This document shows positions 1-9,469 of a DNA stretch of 33,378 bases, in pieces; the first letter of the stretch is position 1; each line of letters begins with the position of its first letter. The stretch comes from Burkholderiales bacterium. GTDB taxonomy: Bacteria; Pseudomonadota; Gammaproteobacteria; Burkholderiales; Usitatibacteraceae. Below the pieces are notes generated by a model. That model made no database searches and was not told the DNA's origin. It was given only the letters and a program-made list of their open reading frames with translations. The translations under genes were made by a program, and so were the position numbers. The stretch covers positions 1 to 33,378 of the forward strand of contig JAHCLE010000023.1 in assembly GCA_026125445.1 (NCBI GenBank). Direction: 5' to 3'.

Positions 1-1269
1 TCCCTGCGCAAATCGGGACGCAAGGTACGCCGCCCCGAAGCCTGCCTCGCGACGCCGGACCACTACGCCCCTTCGGGCGACCGGGAGCGGATCGCGGACG
101 CGAACCTGCGCGAGAAGATCGAGACGCTCGCGGCCAACACCGCGGCAGCCTCCATCGCGCTGCTGCCGCTTCGCGACGAGCGCCAGGGCATCGTGCACGT
201 GGTGGGCCCCGAGCAGGGCTTCACGCAGCCGGGAATCACGCTCGTCTGCGGCGACTCGCACACTTCCTCCCATGGCGCGCTGGGGGCGCTCGCCTTCGGC
301 ATCGGCGCCTCCGAGGTGGCGCACGTGCTCGCCACCCAGGCACTTTGGCAGTCGAAGTCGCGCGCGATGCGCGTCACCGTCACGGGAAGCCTCGGCCCGG
401 GCGTGCACGCGAAGGACGTGATCCTCGCCCTCATCGCCCGCATCGGCGCCTTCGGCGGCACGGGACACGTGATCGAGTACGCGGGGCCCGCGATCCGCTC
501 GCTCTCCATCGAGGGGCGGCTCACGGTCTGCAACATGTCCATCGAGGCCGGCGCGCGGGCCGGGCTCGTGGCGCCCGACGACACCACCTTCGCCTGGCTG
601 AACGGACGAGCGCGTGCGCCGAAGGGCGCCGACTGGGACCGTGCGCTCGCGCGCTGGCGAACACTTCCCACTGACGCCGATGCGCGCTTCGACCGCGAGG
701 TGGAGCTGGATGCCGGGGCGCTCGAGCCCATGGTCACATGGGGCACGAGCCCCGAGCACGGCACGGGCGTGGACGGCGTCGTGCCCGATCCCTCGCTCGA
801 GAAGGACCCCACGCGCCGGGCGAGCATGGAAAAGGCGCTTCGCTACATGGGCCTCGCGCCCGGCCAGCAGTTGGCGGGCCTGCCGGTGGACCGCGTCTTC
901 ATCGGTTCCTGCACCAACAGCCGGCTCGAGGACCTGCGCGCGGCCGCCGCCGTCATTCAAGGTCGCAAGGCGGTGGTCCCGACGCTCGTGGTTCCGGGCT
1001 CGGGGCAGGTGAAGCGCGCGGCGGAGGCCGAGGGCCTCGCTCGCGTCTTCGTCGAAGCCGGCATGCGCTGGGGAGAGCCGGGCTGCTCGATGTGCGTCGG
1101 GCAGAACGGCGACCTCGTCGAGGCGGGCCAGCGCTGCGCCTCGACCTCCAACCGCAACTTCGAGGGCCGCCAGGGCAAGGGAGCGCGCACGCACCTCATG
1201 AGCCCGGCGATGGCCGCCGCCGCCGCGGTCACCGGCCGCATCACCGACGTCCGGAAGCTTCGATCGTGA
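1..1269 (+). CDS. leuC: LeuC-type dehydratase large subunit (aconitase superfamily), 5' truncated
   Basis: The reading frame is open from base 1 to the TGA at 1267-1269, giving 422 visible residues. About 40-45 N-terminal residues lie outside the window by comparison with the 466-aa E. coli LeuC, recalled from memory. Family marks are the GDSHTSSHG segment near residue 82, the [11 protein letters not shown] segment with the first cluster cysteine near residue 304, the GCSMC pair that completes the [4Fe-4S] ligands, and the [14 protein letters not shown] segment near the C terminus. LeuC with LeuD isomerises 2- and 3-isopropylmalate in leucine synthesis. Here some usually constant positions differ: DHY for DHN, TSSHG for T[AS]THG, and VGQNGD after the cysteine pair where LGMNPD-like sequence is usual. 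No leuB is visible, and the neighbour is a catabolic operon. The pair may therefore be a paralog acting on another hydroxy-dicarboxylate. The family is certain, the substrate is not. Confidence 0.93.
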   Translation, partial: SLRKSGRKVRRPEACLATPDHYAPSGDRERIADANLREKIETLAANTAAASIALLPLRDERQGIVHVVGPEQGFTQPGITLVCGDSHTSSHGALGALAFGIGASEVAHVLATQALWQSKSRAMRVTVTGSLGPGVHAKDVILALIARIGAFGGTGHVIEYAGPAIRSLSIEGRLTVCNMSIEAGARAGLVAPDDTTFAWLNGRARAPKGADWDRALARWRTLPTDADARFDREVELDAGALEPMVTWGTSPEHGTGVDGVVPDPSLEKDPTRRASMEKALRYMGLAPGQQLAGLPVDRVFIGSCTNSRLEDLRAAAAVIQGRKAVVPTLVVPGSGQVKRAAEAEGLARVFVEAGMRWGEPGCSMCVGQNGDLVEAGQRCASTSNRNFEGRQGKGARTHLMSPAMAAAAAVTGRITDVRKLRS

Positions 1270-1859
1270 CACCCTTCACCACGCTCACCGCCGTCGCCGT
1301 CCCCCTCGACCTCGTGAACGTCGACACGGACCGCATCCTGCCCGCGCGCTTCCTGCGCATGCCGCGCTCCTCGGGCTACGAGAACTACCTCTTCCGCGAC
1401 CTGCGCGAATCCGACCCGGACTTTCCGATCGACCGCCCGGCCTACAAGGGCGCGAAGATCCTCGTGGCCGCGGAGAACTTCGGCTGCGGCTCCTCGCGCG
1501 AAGGTGCGGTCTGGGCGCTGGCGGGCTCGGGACTACGCGCCTGGATCGCGCCCTCCTTCGGCGACATCTTCTTCGAGAACTCCTTCAAGAACGGCGTGCT
1601 CGCGATCGTGCTGCCCGCCGGGCGCGTATCGGCGATCCGCGAGATGCTCGCCGCGAGCCCCGGCGCCGAACTCACGATCGATCTCGCCGCGCAGACGGTC
1701 CGCCTGCCCGACGGGAGCATCGAGACCTTCGAAGTGGACCCGTTCCGCAAGGAGTGCCTCCTCGCGGGCATCGACGAAATCGATCTCACGCTGCGCTACG
1801 AGCGCGAGATCGCCGCCTACGAGGCGCGGTGCCGCGAGGAGACGCCCTGGCTCGCCTGA
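1266..1859 (+). CDS. leuD: LeuD-type dehydratase small subunit
   Basis: This 197-aa protein starts at a GTG that overlaps the leuC stop (GTGA), so the two are translationally coupled. It has the swivel-domain marks: [13 protein letters not shown] near residue 19, [10 protein letters not shown] near residue 68 and the [16 protein letters not shown] stretch near residue 95. Length matches the family (about 200 aa). The small subunit joins LeuC to form the dehydratase/isomerase and sets substrate specificity. The usual SSREHAPWAL reads [10 protein letters not shown] here, losing the His and Pro common in leucine-pathway enzymes, and the NVDTDAIIPK segment is also changed. This supports a divergent paralog. 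The 3' end overlaps the convergent MmgE/PrpD gene by 43 bp. Confidence 0.92.
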   Translation: MTPFTTLTAVAVPLDLVNVDTDRILPARFLRMPRSSGYENYLFRDLRESDPDFPIDRPAYKGAKILVAAENFGCGSSREGAVWALAGSGLRAWIAPSFGDIFFENSFKNGVLAIVLPAGRVSAIREMLAASPGAELTIDLAAQTVRLPDGSIETFEVDPFRKECLLAGIDEIDLTLRYEREIAAYEARCREETPWLA

Positions 1860-3184
1860 CGGGTAGCCAGGGCCAGGCGCTGGCGCAAGGGGCCCAGCCT
1901 TCCCGCGGAAAGCGCCTCGAAGGCCGCAAGGAATGCGCCGCGCTCTTCGTCGTCCAGGGACAACCGCGTCGCACGCCTGAACTTCTCGATGCGGTCGGCC
2001 CACGAAACGGTCTGGCCCGCCTCGCCGCGGGGAGTCGTCACCGCGCTCTCGAATCGCCGGCCGCGCGCCACCACCGCTACCCGCGCCGGGGTCTCCGCCG
2101 GAAAACGCGACTCGCAATGTTCGTCGATGGACAGCCGCACCCGGGCAGCGATGGCCGCCGCATCCCTGTCGCGCAGGCAACCCTCCTCCAGCGGCAGGAG
2201 CGCGCCGGCGCCACGCACGGCCGCGAGCCCGAGGCAATAGGGGATGCTGTATTGCACGTCGACGAGGTTGGCCGGGTCGATCCGGTTCGAGATGCGCAGT
2301 GCGCCGCTGTAGGCGCCGACCTCGATCGCCGTGATCTCCGCGGCGGAAAGGCGATGGGCAGCCATGACCGCCAGCAAGGCGTCCACGGGAGCGTGCAGGT
2401 GGCGGCAGCAGCTGTAGAACTTCGTGTAAGTCTCGCGGATCGCGAGCGTGTTCCGCGGGGCGAGGATCGCCTCGGCGTCGAAGAACGGCTCGTGGTCCAG
2501 CATGTCGAGCGGCCCCTCGAATCCGGCTTGGGCAAGCCCGACAGCCACTACGCCGTTGGCCACGCTCCACGGCACGCCTTCCTTCACGTCGCTGCCGATG
2601 GGCTGCGGCCACGGCGGCCCTGCCGTCGTCGTGAGCATCTGCGGCGACGTCTCGCCGGCGATCGCGAGCGCCTGCGCCATGACATCGGCCGGCAGTCCGC
2701 GCAGCGCGGCCACGCCGGCGGCCGCTCCATGGCCGCCCCAGTATCCCGTGCGGGCGTAGAAGCCCTTGCTCGACGCCACGCGGATGCATGCTTCATAGCC
2801 CGCGACGATGGCGTGCACGATGTCGTCATCGTCCCGGCCCTCGCCGGCGGACTCGAGCCGGTCGGCTTCGGCGAATACGGCGGGAATCACCGCCGCGCCA
2901 GGGTGGCCCCGCGAACGCCGGTGGCCATCGTCGAGGTCGAGCGCCGACGCCGCGAAGCTGTTCGCGAAGGCAGCGGCCGCGGGCGCCGCGCTCCGGCCGC
3001 CGAACCACACGCGCGAGGCTCCAGCGCCGAAGGAGGCCTCGAGTCCGGCCAGGAGCGGCCTCGCGGGCGCAGCGGCCGCCGCCGCCACCAGGTCGAGAAT
3101 CGCCGCACTCCCGGCGTCGCGCGACTCTCGTCCCCGGGGCAGGGCGCAGACCAACTCGGCCAGCCGGGACAGCGCGTGCCTCAT
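1817..3184 (-). CDS. MmgE/PrpD family protein
   Basis: A 455-aa protein and the last gene of the minus-strand operon. I place the start at the ATG at 3184, because the frame further upstream only runs antisense to the operon order through the preceding ATPase gene, whose TGA lies 4 nt before this ATG. Family marks are SALDLDDGHRRSRGHPG followed by AAVIPA (about residues 65-90), the Gly/Ala-rich AAAGVAALRGL helix, VKEGVPWSVANGV and KFYSCCRHLHAPVDA. Characterised members include 2-methylcitrate dehydratase, cis-aconitate decarboxylase and iminodisuccinate epimerase. The last acts on an N-(carboxyalkyl) amino acid, which fits an opine-like operon, but I cannot assign a reaction from sequence alone. 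It may process an imino- or hydroxy-dicarboxylate made by the upstream oxidases, or work with the convergent LeuCD-like pair. Confidence 0.88.
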   Translation of the reverse strand: MRHALSRLAELVCALPRGRESRDAGSAAILDLVAAAAAAPARPLLAGLEASFGAGASRVWFGGRSAAPAAAAFANSFAASALDLDDGHRRSRGHPGAAVIPAVFAEADRLESAGEGRDDDDIVHAIVAGYEACIRVASSKGFYARTGYWGGHGAAAGVAALRGLPADVMAQALAIAGETSPQMLTTTAGPPWPQPIGSDVKEGVPWSVANGVVAVGLAQAGFEGPLDMLDHEPFFDAEAILAPRNTLAIRETYTKFYSCCRHLHAPVDALLAVMAAHRLSAAEITAIEVGAYSGALRISNRIDPANLVDVQYSIPYCLGLAAVRGAGALLPLEEGCLRDRDAAAIAARVRLSIDEHCESRFPAETPARVAVVARGRRFESAVTTPRGEAGQTVSWADRIEKFRRATRLSLDDEERGAFLAAFEALSAGRLGPLRQRLALATRQASQGVSSRHRAS

Positions 3185-3188
3185 TCCG

Positions 3189-4166
3189 TCATGGCGCCGG
3201 CGAGTGGAGGAAACAGGCAACGCGGCGGCCCGTGCCCACCGGCGAGAGCGTCGGACATTCGCGCGAGCAGCGCGGCATCGCGGCGGGACAGCGCGGATGG
3301 AACGCGCAACCGGCGGGGGGTTCCATCGCCGAAGGAAGCTCCCCCACGACGCGCGGCAATGCGAACCGCGACTTCGGATCGGGCACGGGCGATGCGGCAC
3401 GCAGCATTTGCGTGTACGGATGCAGCGGATCGTCGAAGATCTCCGGGACCGGCGCCTCCTCGACGATCCGCCCGAGGTACATCACCGCAACGCGGTCGCA
3501 CACGTGCCGGACCACGCCGAGGTCGTGGGAAACGAAGAGCACGCTCAGGCCGTGGCGCTCGCGAAGTCCCTCGAGAAGCTGGAGCACCTGCGCCTGGACG
3601 GAAACGTCGAGGGCCGACACGGGCTCGTCGGCCACGATGAACCTCGGCGCGAGCACGAGGGCGCGAGCGATGCCGATGCGCTGCCGCTGCCCGCCGGAGA
3701 ACTCGTGCGGAAAGCGGCGGGCGGAATCCGCGGGAAGTCCCACTTCCGCAATCGCGGCCGCGACGCGCTCCTCGATCTCGGTGCCCCGGGCCAGGCCGTG
3801 GACCCGCAGGGGCTCGGCGAGCGTCTGGAGGACGGTGCGCCGCGGATTGAGGGAGGCATAGGGATCCTGGAAGACGATCTGCATGCGACGGCGGACGACG
3901 CGGAGCGCCGGCCCGTCCATGCGCCTCACGTCCTCGCCCTCGAAGAGGATGCTCCCCGCGTCCGGCTCCACCAGCCGGAGCAGGCAGCGCGCAAGCGTCG
4001 ACTTTCCGCAGCCCGACTCCCCCACCAGCCCGAGGGACGAGCGCTCCGCGACGGTGAACGAGGCGCCGACGACGGCGTGGACCTGCGAGGCGCGGCGCAG
4101 GAAACCGCCGCCGACGGCGAAGCGCTTCTCCAGGCCCTCCACGGCCAGGATGGGATGGGCGCTCAT
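3189..4166 (-). CDS. Peptide-type ABC transporter ATPase (DppF/OppF-like)
   Basis: A 325-aa cytoplasmic ATPase powering the importer encoded upstream. The start ATG overlaps the preceding ATPase stop (ATGA); a longer frame to 4283 exists but runs into that gene. Visible motifs are Walker A GESGCGKST (49-57), Q-loop FQDPYASLNP near 99, signature FSGGQ (156-160), Walker B FIVADE (176-181) and switch His 214 in FVSHD. The C-terminal oligopeptide-transporter extension carries HPYTQML and CAFHPRC, with spaced cysteines typical of DppD/DppF-class ATPases. Two different ATPases per transporter is the usual peptide/nickel importer layout. Confidence 0.95.
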   Translation of the reverse strand: MSAHPILAVEGLEKRFAVGGGFLRRASQVHAVVGASFTVAERSSLGLVGESGCGKSTLARCLLRLVEPDAGSILFEGEDVRRMDGPALRVVRRRMQIVFQDPYASLNPRRTVLQTLAEPLRVHGLARGTEIEERVAAAIAEVGLPADSARRFPHEFSGGQRQRIGIARALVLAPRFIVADEPVSALDVSVQAQVLQLLEGLRERHGLSVLFVSHDLGVVRHVCDRVAVMYLGRIVEEAPVPEIFDDPLHPYTQMLRAASPVPDPKSRFALPRVVGELPSAMEPPAGCAFHPRCPAAMPRCSRECPTLSPVGTGRRVACFLHSPAP

Positions 4167-5143
4167 GGGAGGGATCCCCGCACCCAGCACCGCAAGGCGC
4201 GGCCATCGGCGGTGGCAGCAAGCGAGGGCCGCTCGGAGCGGCAGCGCTCCTGCGCCAGCGCGCAGCGCGGCGCGAACGCGCAACCCGGACCGATGTCGCG
4301 GATCGAGGGCACGTTGCCCTGGATGGGTTGGAGCTCGCCGATGTCCCGATCCACGCGCGGCATGGATGAAAGCAGCGCCTCCGTGTAGGGATGCCGGGGT
4401 TCGTGGAAGAGATCCTCCGCCCGGGCCGTCTCCACGATCTCGCCCGCGTACATGACGGCCACGCGGTCGGCGATGAGGGCCACGACGCCGAGGTTGTGCG
4501 TGATGAAGAGCACCCCCAACCCGTATTCACGCTTGAGGTCCTCGATGAGCGAAAGCACCTGAGCCTGGATCGTCACGTCCAGCGCCGTCGTGGGCTCGTC
4601 GGCCAGCAGCACCTCGGGCTGGCACGCGAGGGCCATCGCGATCATGACGCGCTGTCGCATTCCCCCGGAGAACTGGTGCGGGTAGTCCGTCATGCGCCTG
4701 CGGGCCGACGGCACCTTCACGAGATCCAGCACCCGCTCGGCCTCCTTCCACGCCGCGGCGGGAGCCAGGCCGCGGTGGGCGCGCACGCTCTCCGCCACCT
4801 GCTCGCCTACCGTCATCGTGGGATTCAGGGCCGTCATCGGCTCCTGGAAGATCATCGCCACGCGATCGCCGCGCACCTTGTCCATCGACCGCTCGGAAAG
4901 CCCCACCAGCTCGCGATCCTCCAGGCGGATGCTGCTTCCCGGCGCGATGCGCCCGTTGTGCGGGGGGACGAGGCCCATCACCGCCAGGGCCGTCACGCTC
5001 TTGCCGCTCCCGGATTCCCCTACGATCGCGAGCGTCTCGTTGCGGGCGATGGCGAGATCGACGCCACGCACGGCGGCGTGCCAGGCCCCCCCGGACCGGA
5101 ACTCGACGGTGAGGTCGCGAACCTCGAGGACGACCTCAGTCAC
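4163..5143 (-). CDS. Peptide-type ABC transporter ATPase (DppD/OppD-like)
   Basis: A 326-aa ATPase starting at GTG (5143), overlapping the end of the upstream permease by 8 nt. It has Walker [10 protein letters not shown] (42-50), Q-loop [10 protein letters not shown] near 99, signature FSGGMRQR (158-165), Walker [12 protein letters not shown] (179-189) and switch His 216 in FITHN. The C terminus has the oligopeptide extension: [12 protein letters not shown], the [16 protein letters not shown] segment and further cysteines. It pairs with the DppF-like ATPase immediately downstream. The overlap chain implies that the transporter subunits are made in fixed proportion. Confidence 0.95.
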   Translation of the reverse strand: MTEVVLEVRDLTVEFRSGGAWHAAVRGVDLAIARNETLAIVGESGSGKSVTALAVMGLVPPHNGRIAPGSSIRLEDRELVGLSERSMDKVRGDRVAMIFQEPMTALNPTMTVGEQVAESVRAHRGLAPAAAWKEAERVLDLVKVPSARRRMTDYPHQFSGGMRQRVMIAMALACQPEVLLADEPTTALDVTIQAQVLSLIEDLKREYGLGVLFITHNLGVVALIADRVAVMYAGEIVETARAEDLFHEPRHPYTEALLSSMPRVDRDIGELQPIQGNVPSIRDIGPGCAFAPRCALAQERCRSERPSLAATADGRALRCWVRGSLP

Positions 5144-5999
5144 GGCGCACCTTCGGGTCGATCGCGTCGCGCAGGCCGTCGCCCAGCAGGTTGAGGCCCA
5201 GCACGGTGACCATGATCGCCACGCCCGGCGCCACGGCGAGCCAGGGCGCGTCCAGGATGTTCTCGAATCCCTCGCGGATCATGCCGCCCCAGGTCGGCGT
5301 GGGCGGCTTCACCCCCAGCCCGATGAAGCTGAGCGAAGCCTCGGTCCGGATCGCCGTGGCGAGCCACAGGGAGGCAACCACCACGACCTCGGACAGCAGG
5401 TTGGGGATGATGTGCACGACGACGAGGCGAAGGTCCGAGAACCCCAGCGCCCGGCCGGCCTCGACGAAGTCCCGGCTCTTGAGCGAAATGGTGGGCGCCC
5501 TCGCCACCCGCGCGAAGGGCGCGAGCTCCGTGATGGCGATCGCGATCACGAGGTTCTCGATGCTCGGCCCGAGCATCGCCACCACCATGAGCCCGAGGAG
5601 CAGGGTCGGGAAGGAGAGCAGCACGTCGAGCAGGCTCGTCACGGCGGCGTCGAACCACCCGCCGAGGTAGCCCGCCGCGATGCCGATGGCCGATCCCACC
5701 GCCATCGCCAGGGCGATCGAGAGCACCCCGATGAGCAGCGAGATGCGTGCCGCATGCAGCAGCCGGGCCAGCACGTCGCGGCCGTAGGAGTCGGTGCCCA
5801 GCGGATGCTCGGGCGAGGGACCCATGAGGCGGTCCACCACGCTCTGCTCCAGCGGGTCCAGGGGCCAGATCCAGGAGGCGAAGACGGCCGCGAGGATCAC
5901 CGCGACGATGATCGCCACGCCGATCCACGACGTGGGGTTGGCGCGGAAGCGGTGGGTCCAGCCGCGGGCGGGCTCGAGGCTTGCCGTCGTCGCGCTCAC
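5136..5999 (-). CDS. Peptide-type ABC transporter permease (DppC-like)
   Basis: A 287-aa inner-membrane permease. The GTG start at 5999 overlaps the stop of the upstream permease (GTGA); the longer open frame upstream is antisense-type coding noise over that gene. It has an N-terminal cytoplasmic stretch, a first membrane helix around residues 25-45, the DppC-type segment HPLGTDSYGRDVLARLL near residue 65, about five further helices, and the EAA coupling loop EAGRALGFSDLRL near residue 190. LSFIGLGVKPPTPTWG follows, typical of DppC/OppC. With DppB it forms the translocation channel. Confidence 0.95.
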   Translation of the reverse strand: MSATTASLEPARGWTHRFRANPTSWIGVAIIVAVILAAVFASWIWPLDPLEQSVVDRLMGPSPEHPLGTDSYGRDVLARLLHAARISLLIGVLSIALAMAVGSAIGIAAGYLGGWFDAAVTSLLDVLLSFPTLLLGLMVVAMLGPSIENLVIAIAITELAPFARVARAPTISLKSRDFVEAGRALGFSDLRLVVVHIIPNLLSEVVVVASLWLATAIRTEASLSFIGLGVKPPTPTWGGMIREGFENILDAPWLAVAPGVAIMVTVLGLNLLGDGLRDAIDPKVRRD

Positions 6000-6937
6000 T
6001 TGTACCTCACGCGGGGGTCGATGATGCCGTAGGCGATGTCCGTGGCCGCGTTCGCGAGCACGATGAACCCGGCGAAGAACACCATGAGTCCCTGCAGCAG
6101 CGTGTAGTCGCGCTGGTTGAGGGCGCCGAGGATGAGCTTGCCCAGTCCGGGGCGGTTGAAGACGATCTCGGTGAGGACGGAGTTGCCGATCAGGGTGCCC
6201 AGGTAGAGCCCGACAACGGTCGCCACCGGGATCAGCGCGTTGCGCAGCGCGTGCCGCCAGAGCACGGCCCGCATCCCGATGCCCTTCGCGCGCGCGGTGC
6301 GCACGTAGTCCTCGCCCAGCACGTTGAGCATCGAGGAGCGCGTCACCCGCGTCACGTACGCCGTCATGATGAGGCCGATGTTGAAGGCGGGCAGCGCCAG
6401 GTGCCGCAGCCGGTCCAGGGGGTCGTCCACTTTCGGGGCCGAGATGACCGGGAACCAGCGCAGCTCGATCGCGAAGGCGAGCAGCAGGAGGATCGCCGAG
6501 ACGAAGGCCGGGAAGGACAGGCCGGCGAGCGAGAAGAGCCGGGTGAGCGTGTCCGGAAGGGCGTTGCGGTGAACGGCCGCGTACACCCCCAGAGGCACGC
6601 CGAGGACGACACCGATCACGATGGCGGCGAGCGTGAGCTCGATGGTGTAGGGAATCACCGCGAGCACCTCCGCCCACACGGACTTGCCGGTGACGAGGGA
6701 CCGGCCGAGGTCGCCGCGCAGGATGCCCAGGAGGAAGTCGAGATACTGCTGCAGGATCGGGCGGTCGAGGCCCAGCCGCTCGCGCAGCGCGGCGAGCGCC
6801 TCGAGCGAGGCCTGGTCGCCCAGGATGACGAGGGCCGGATCGCCCGGCACCACGCGCGCCAGCACGAAGACGGCCGTCATCGCCAGGAGGAGGGTCGGCA
6901 CGGCAAGAGCGACGCGTCGCAGGAGGAATTCGCCCAT
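5996..6937 (-). CDS. Peptide-type ABC transporter permease (DppB-like)
   Basis: A 313-aa inner-membrane permease. The N-terminal helix (about 9-30) is followed by VVPGDPALVILG, the periplasmic DppB-type segment, and by five more hydrophobic stretches. The EAA loop is around residues 215-235 (YVRTARAKGIGMRAVLW). The C terminus ends in AYGIIDPRVRYK, the usual DppB ending. The start ATG at 6937 lies 7 nt after the stop of the upstream oxidase, and AGGAG lies about 10 nt 5' of it. This is the only non-overlapping junction in the middle of the operon, though still tightly spaced. Confidence 0.95.
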   Translation of the reverse strand: MGEFLLRRVALAVPTLLLAMTAVFVLARVVPGDPALVILGDQASLEALAALRERLGLDRPILQQYLDFLLGILRGDLGRSLVTGKSVWAEVLAVIPYTIELTLAAIVIGVVLGVPLGVYAAVHRNALPDTLTRLFSLAGLSFPAFVSAILLLLAFAIELRWFPVISAPKVDDPLDRLRHLALPAFNIGLIMTAYVTRVTRSSMLNVLGEDYVRTARAKGIGMRAVLWRHALRNALIPVATVVGLYLGTLIGNSVLTEIVFNRPGLGKLILGALNQRDYTLLQGLMVFFAGFIVLANAATDIAYGIIDPRVRYK

Positions 6938-6944
6938 GGACGCC

Positions 6945-8072
6945 TCAGGCCGCCTTGGCCGCGGCCGCGAACCGCCGCGCCGAAAAGGGCGCGATCGGCA
7001 GGGTCGTCGAGCCGCGGGTCACGAGATCGGCCACCGCGACTCCGCAGACGGGGCCGAGCTGGAAGCCGTGTCCCGAGAACCCGAAGACGTGCACGATGCC
7101 GGGGGCGCGGGGCGAGTGATCGATGATCGGAATGCGGTCCGGCGTCTCGGCCTCGATACCGCACCACGAGCGCACGATGCGCGCCTGGCGGATCACGGGG
7201 AAGAGCGCCGCGGCCGCCCGGGCCGAGCGCGCCAGGTTCGCCACGTTCACCCAGGCCTGCTCGCGGTCCAGGTCGGCCCTGCCCTGCTGGCCGCCGCCGA
7301 TGATCACGGTCCCCGCAGACGACTGCTTGAACGAAAGCGCGCGGCCCACCGAGCCGACGACCGGCTCGACGAAGGGCGGCATGCGCTCGGTGACGAGCAT
7401 CATGGAAGCGCGGGTCTTGAGCGGAAACTCGTCCCCGGCGAGCGACGCCATCCGCCCGGCCCACGCGCCCGCCGCGTTCACGACCACCGGGGCGCGGTAG
7501 CGCCCGCGCTCGCCGACCACGAGCCAGCCGCCTGGCTGGCGCTCGAGGCCGACCACGCCCTCGCCTTCGAGGATCTGCGCGCCCGCCGAGCGGGCGCGGG
7601 CGGCGAACGCGCTGGTGGCGCGGTACGGATCCGCCGCCCCGTCGCCATCGACCACCATGGCGCCGACGCAATGGGATGCGATCGCCGGCACGCGGCGGCG
7701 CAACTCGTCGCCGTCGATGACGCGCTCGTGCTCCATGCCGAGGGAGCGGACGGCCAGGGCGCGCTTCTCGAGGCCCGCGAGCTCGTCGTGCGTCTCCGCG
7801 ACCTTCACTTGTCCGCAAGGCGTGAAGCCGCCGTCGTCGCCCACCAGCTCGGACAGCCGGTGCCAGTACGCCATGCCCAGGACGGAAAGGGGGACCTCCG
7901 CGAGGTCGCGGCCCAGCGTGCGCACGCCGCCGGCATTGATTCCGGAGGCATGCCGGCCCACGTGGCGGCGTTCCAGGACGACGACGCGAAGGCCGCGCAG
8001 CGCGAGCTGCAGGGCTGCGGAGCAGCCGTGCAGTCCGCCACCCACGACGATCGCGTCGGCTTCCCGGATCAT
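6945..8072 (-). CDS. FAD-dependent oxidoreductase, DAO family (HcnC/opine-oxidase B-like)
   Basis: A 375-aa flavoprotein whose ATG overlaps the stop of the FAD/BFD gene upstream (ATGA). The N-terminal dinucleotide fold is GGGLHG (11-16), followed by VVVLERRHVGRHASGINAGG, the FAD-binding pattern of the glycine oxidase/sarcosine oxidase/D-amino-acid dehydrogenase group. A C-terminal HVFGFSGHGFQLGP segment closes the FAD site. In HcnABC cyanide synthase, octopine/nopaline oxidases and hydroxyproline dehydrogenases, the DAO subunit oxidises a C-N bond and passes electrons to its FAD/[2Fe-2S] partners. Those partners are encoded immediately upstream here, so a membrane-linked dehydrogenase complex is likely. 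Substrate unknown. Confidence 0.9.
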   Translation of the reverse strand: MIREADAIVVGGGLHGCSAALQLALRGLRVVVLERRHVGRHASGINAGGVRTLGRDLAEVPLSVLGMAYWHRLSELVGDDGGFTPCGQVKVAETHDELAGLEKRALAVRSLGMEHERVIDGDELRRRVPAIASHCVGAMVVDGDGAADPYRATSAFAARARSAGAQILEGEGVVGLERQPGGWLVVGERGRYRAPVVVNAAGAWAGRMASLAGDEFPLKTRASMMLVTERMPPFVEPVVGSVGRALSFKQSSAGTVIIGGGQQGRADLDREQAWVNVANLARSARAAAALFPVIRQARIVRSWCGIEAETPDRIPIIDHSPRAPGIVHVFGFSGHGFQLGPVCGVAVADLVTRGSTTLPIAPFSARRFAAAAKAA

Positions 8073-9469
8073 TCGCCCGCCTCCGCATCCGCGAGCGCGG
8101 CGAGCTCGCCGAGCCGCAGGGGCTTGAGCGGCGGACGGATCCGGAAGGCGCCCACCTCCTGCGGCGTCATGCCCAGCGCAGCGGCCAGCGTCGCGGTGAC
8201 CGTCGGGCCGCACATCCTTCCCTGGCAGGGCCCCATGCCGCAACGCGTGAACGACTTCACCTGGTTCGGGCCGCGGCAGCCCAGGGAGGCCGCCTCGCGG
8301 ATGCGCCCCGCCGTGATGCCCTCGCACCGGCACACCATCACGTCGTCCGGCGGAACGCACAATTCGGCGGCGGGCGCGTACAGGTCGTCGAGGAAGCCGC
8401 GAAGCGCACCGTGCGCGCTCACCTCGGCTTCCACGGGGCCCGCGAGCCGGTCGCGTTCCGCGGCGGATATGACCCCCAGCGACGCGGCGGCGCCCAGCGC
8501 GGCCAGGCGCCCCCGGCACTCGGCCACGCGCGCCCCGCCGATGCTCCCGCAGTCGCCCGCGACGAGGATCGCCTCGACGTCGGTCATCCCGAAGCGGTCC
8601 GTCCGGGGCCGGAAGCACTTCTGCGCCTCGTCCCAGTCGTGCGCGCACCCGATCGCCATCGTCATGTGTGTGTTCGGCACCACGCCTTCGTGCAGGAGCA
8701 GCCCGCTGGCGGGCGCTTCCTGCCACTGGCCCCCCGAGCGCCAGCGGACGCGCTCGACGCGTCCCTCGCCGAGCGCCTCGACGTTCTCCACGCCGCTCAC
8801 GCGCCGCACGTCCGCCATGCGCAGCCTCGCGAGGTAGCCGAGTCCCCGGGCCACGTACCGCCAGCCTCGCACCACGCCTCCGAGGTGGCGAAGCGCCGTC
8901 TCCGGCAGCCGCCCGTGGGCGGTGTCGAGGATGCCGGCGATCCTTCCTCCCGCGGCGACGATCTCGGCCGCGAAATGCAGCGTGAGCGGGCCGCTGCCCG
9001 CGATCCACACGCCGGCGTCGGGGACGAGCCCGATGGTCTTGTGCAGGATCTGCGCGGCCCCGACGCTCATCACGCCCGGCAGCGTCCAGCCCCGGATGGG
9101 CACGGGGCGCTCGATCGCGCCGACCGCCACGAGGACGCGACGGCCCTCGATGAGCCGGCTCGCCTTGCCGTCGGTGGCGAAGACGCGTCCGCCCGGCTCC
9201 ACCTGCCAGGCTTGGTGCGAAGCGAAAAGGGTTGCGCCGCACTCGTGGAATGCGCGCACGAGCCCGAGGCCGTGGCGGTAGTCCTCGCCCAGCGCGGTCG
9301 CACGGCCTTCTGCCTCGGCGCGTTCGACTGCCCGGTAGATCTGCCCGCCGGGCGCGGGCTGCTCGTCGACGAGCGCCACCGACAGCCCAAGCTGCCTCGC
9401 CTGCGAGGCGGCCGCAAGGCCGGCCGGTCCGCCGCCGATGACGACGAGATCGAAGGGACGATCGCTCAC
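8069..9469 (-). CDS. FAD/NAD(P)-binding oxidoreductase with BFD-like [2Fe-2S] domain (HcnB/opine-oxidase A-like)
   Basis: A 466-aa protein. The GTG start at 9469 overlaps the TGA of the small [2Fe-2S] gene (GTGA); the longer frame upstream covers that gene. An N-terminal pyridine-nucleotide-disulfide-reductase fold has GGGPAG (12-17) and VDEQPAPGGQIYRAV. A second dinucleotide site is around residues 165-195 (WIAGSGPLTLHFAAEI). The C-terminal BFD-like region carries Cys380, Cys382, Cys410 and Cys415 (CRC then CGMGPC), expected to bind a [2Fe-2S] cluster. This architecture matches HcnB, OoxA/NoxA and hydroxyproline dehydrogenase subunits, which relay electrons from a DAO subunit. Confidence 0.92.
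   Translation of the reverse strand: MSDRPFDLVVIGGGPAGLAAASQARQLGLSVALVDEQPAPGGQIYRAVERAEAEGRATALGEDYRHGLGLVRAFHECGATLFASHQAWQVEPGGRVFATDGKASRLIEGRRVLVAVGAIERPVPIRGWTLPGVMSVGAAQILHKTIGLVPDAGVWIAGSGPLTLHFAAEIVAAGGRIAGILDTAHGRLPETALRHLGGVVRGWRYVARGLGYLARLRMADVRRVSGVENVEALGEGRVERVRWRSGGQWQEAPASGLLLHEGVVPNTHMTMAIGCAHDWDEAQKCFRPRTDRFGMTDVEAILVAGDCGSIGGARVAECRGRLAALGAAASLGVISAAERDRLAGPVEAEVSAHGALRGFLDDLYAPAAELCVPPDDVMVCRCEGITAGRIREAASLGCRGPNQVKSFTRCGMGPCQGRMCGPTVTATLAAALGMTPQEVGAFRIRPPLKPLRLGELAALADAEAGE

Noticed and set aside
1754-4455. Long + strand open frames opposite the MmgE/PrpD and ATPase genes (and similar long frames elsewhere)
   Set aside because: They are Arg/Ala/Pro-rich translations without family features, the expected by-product of very GC-rich coding sequence on the other strand.
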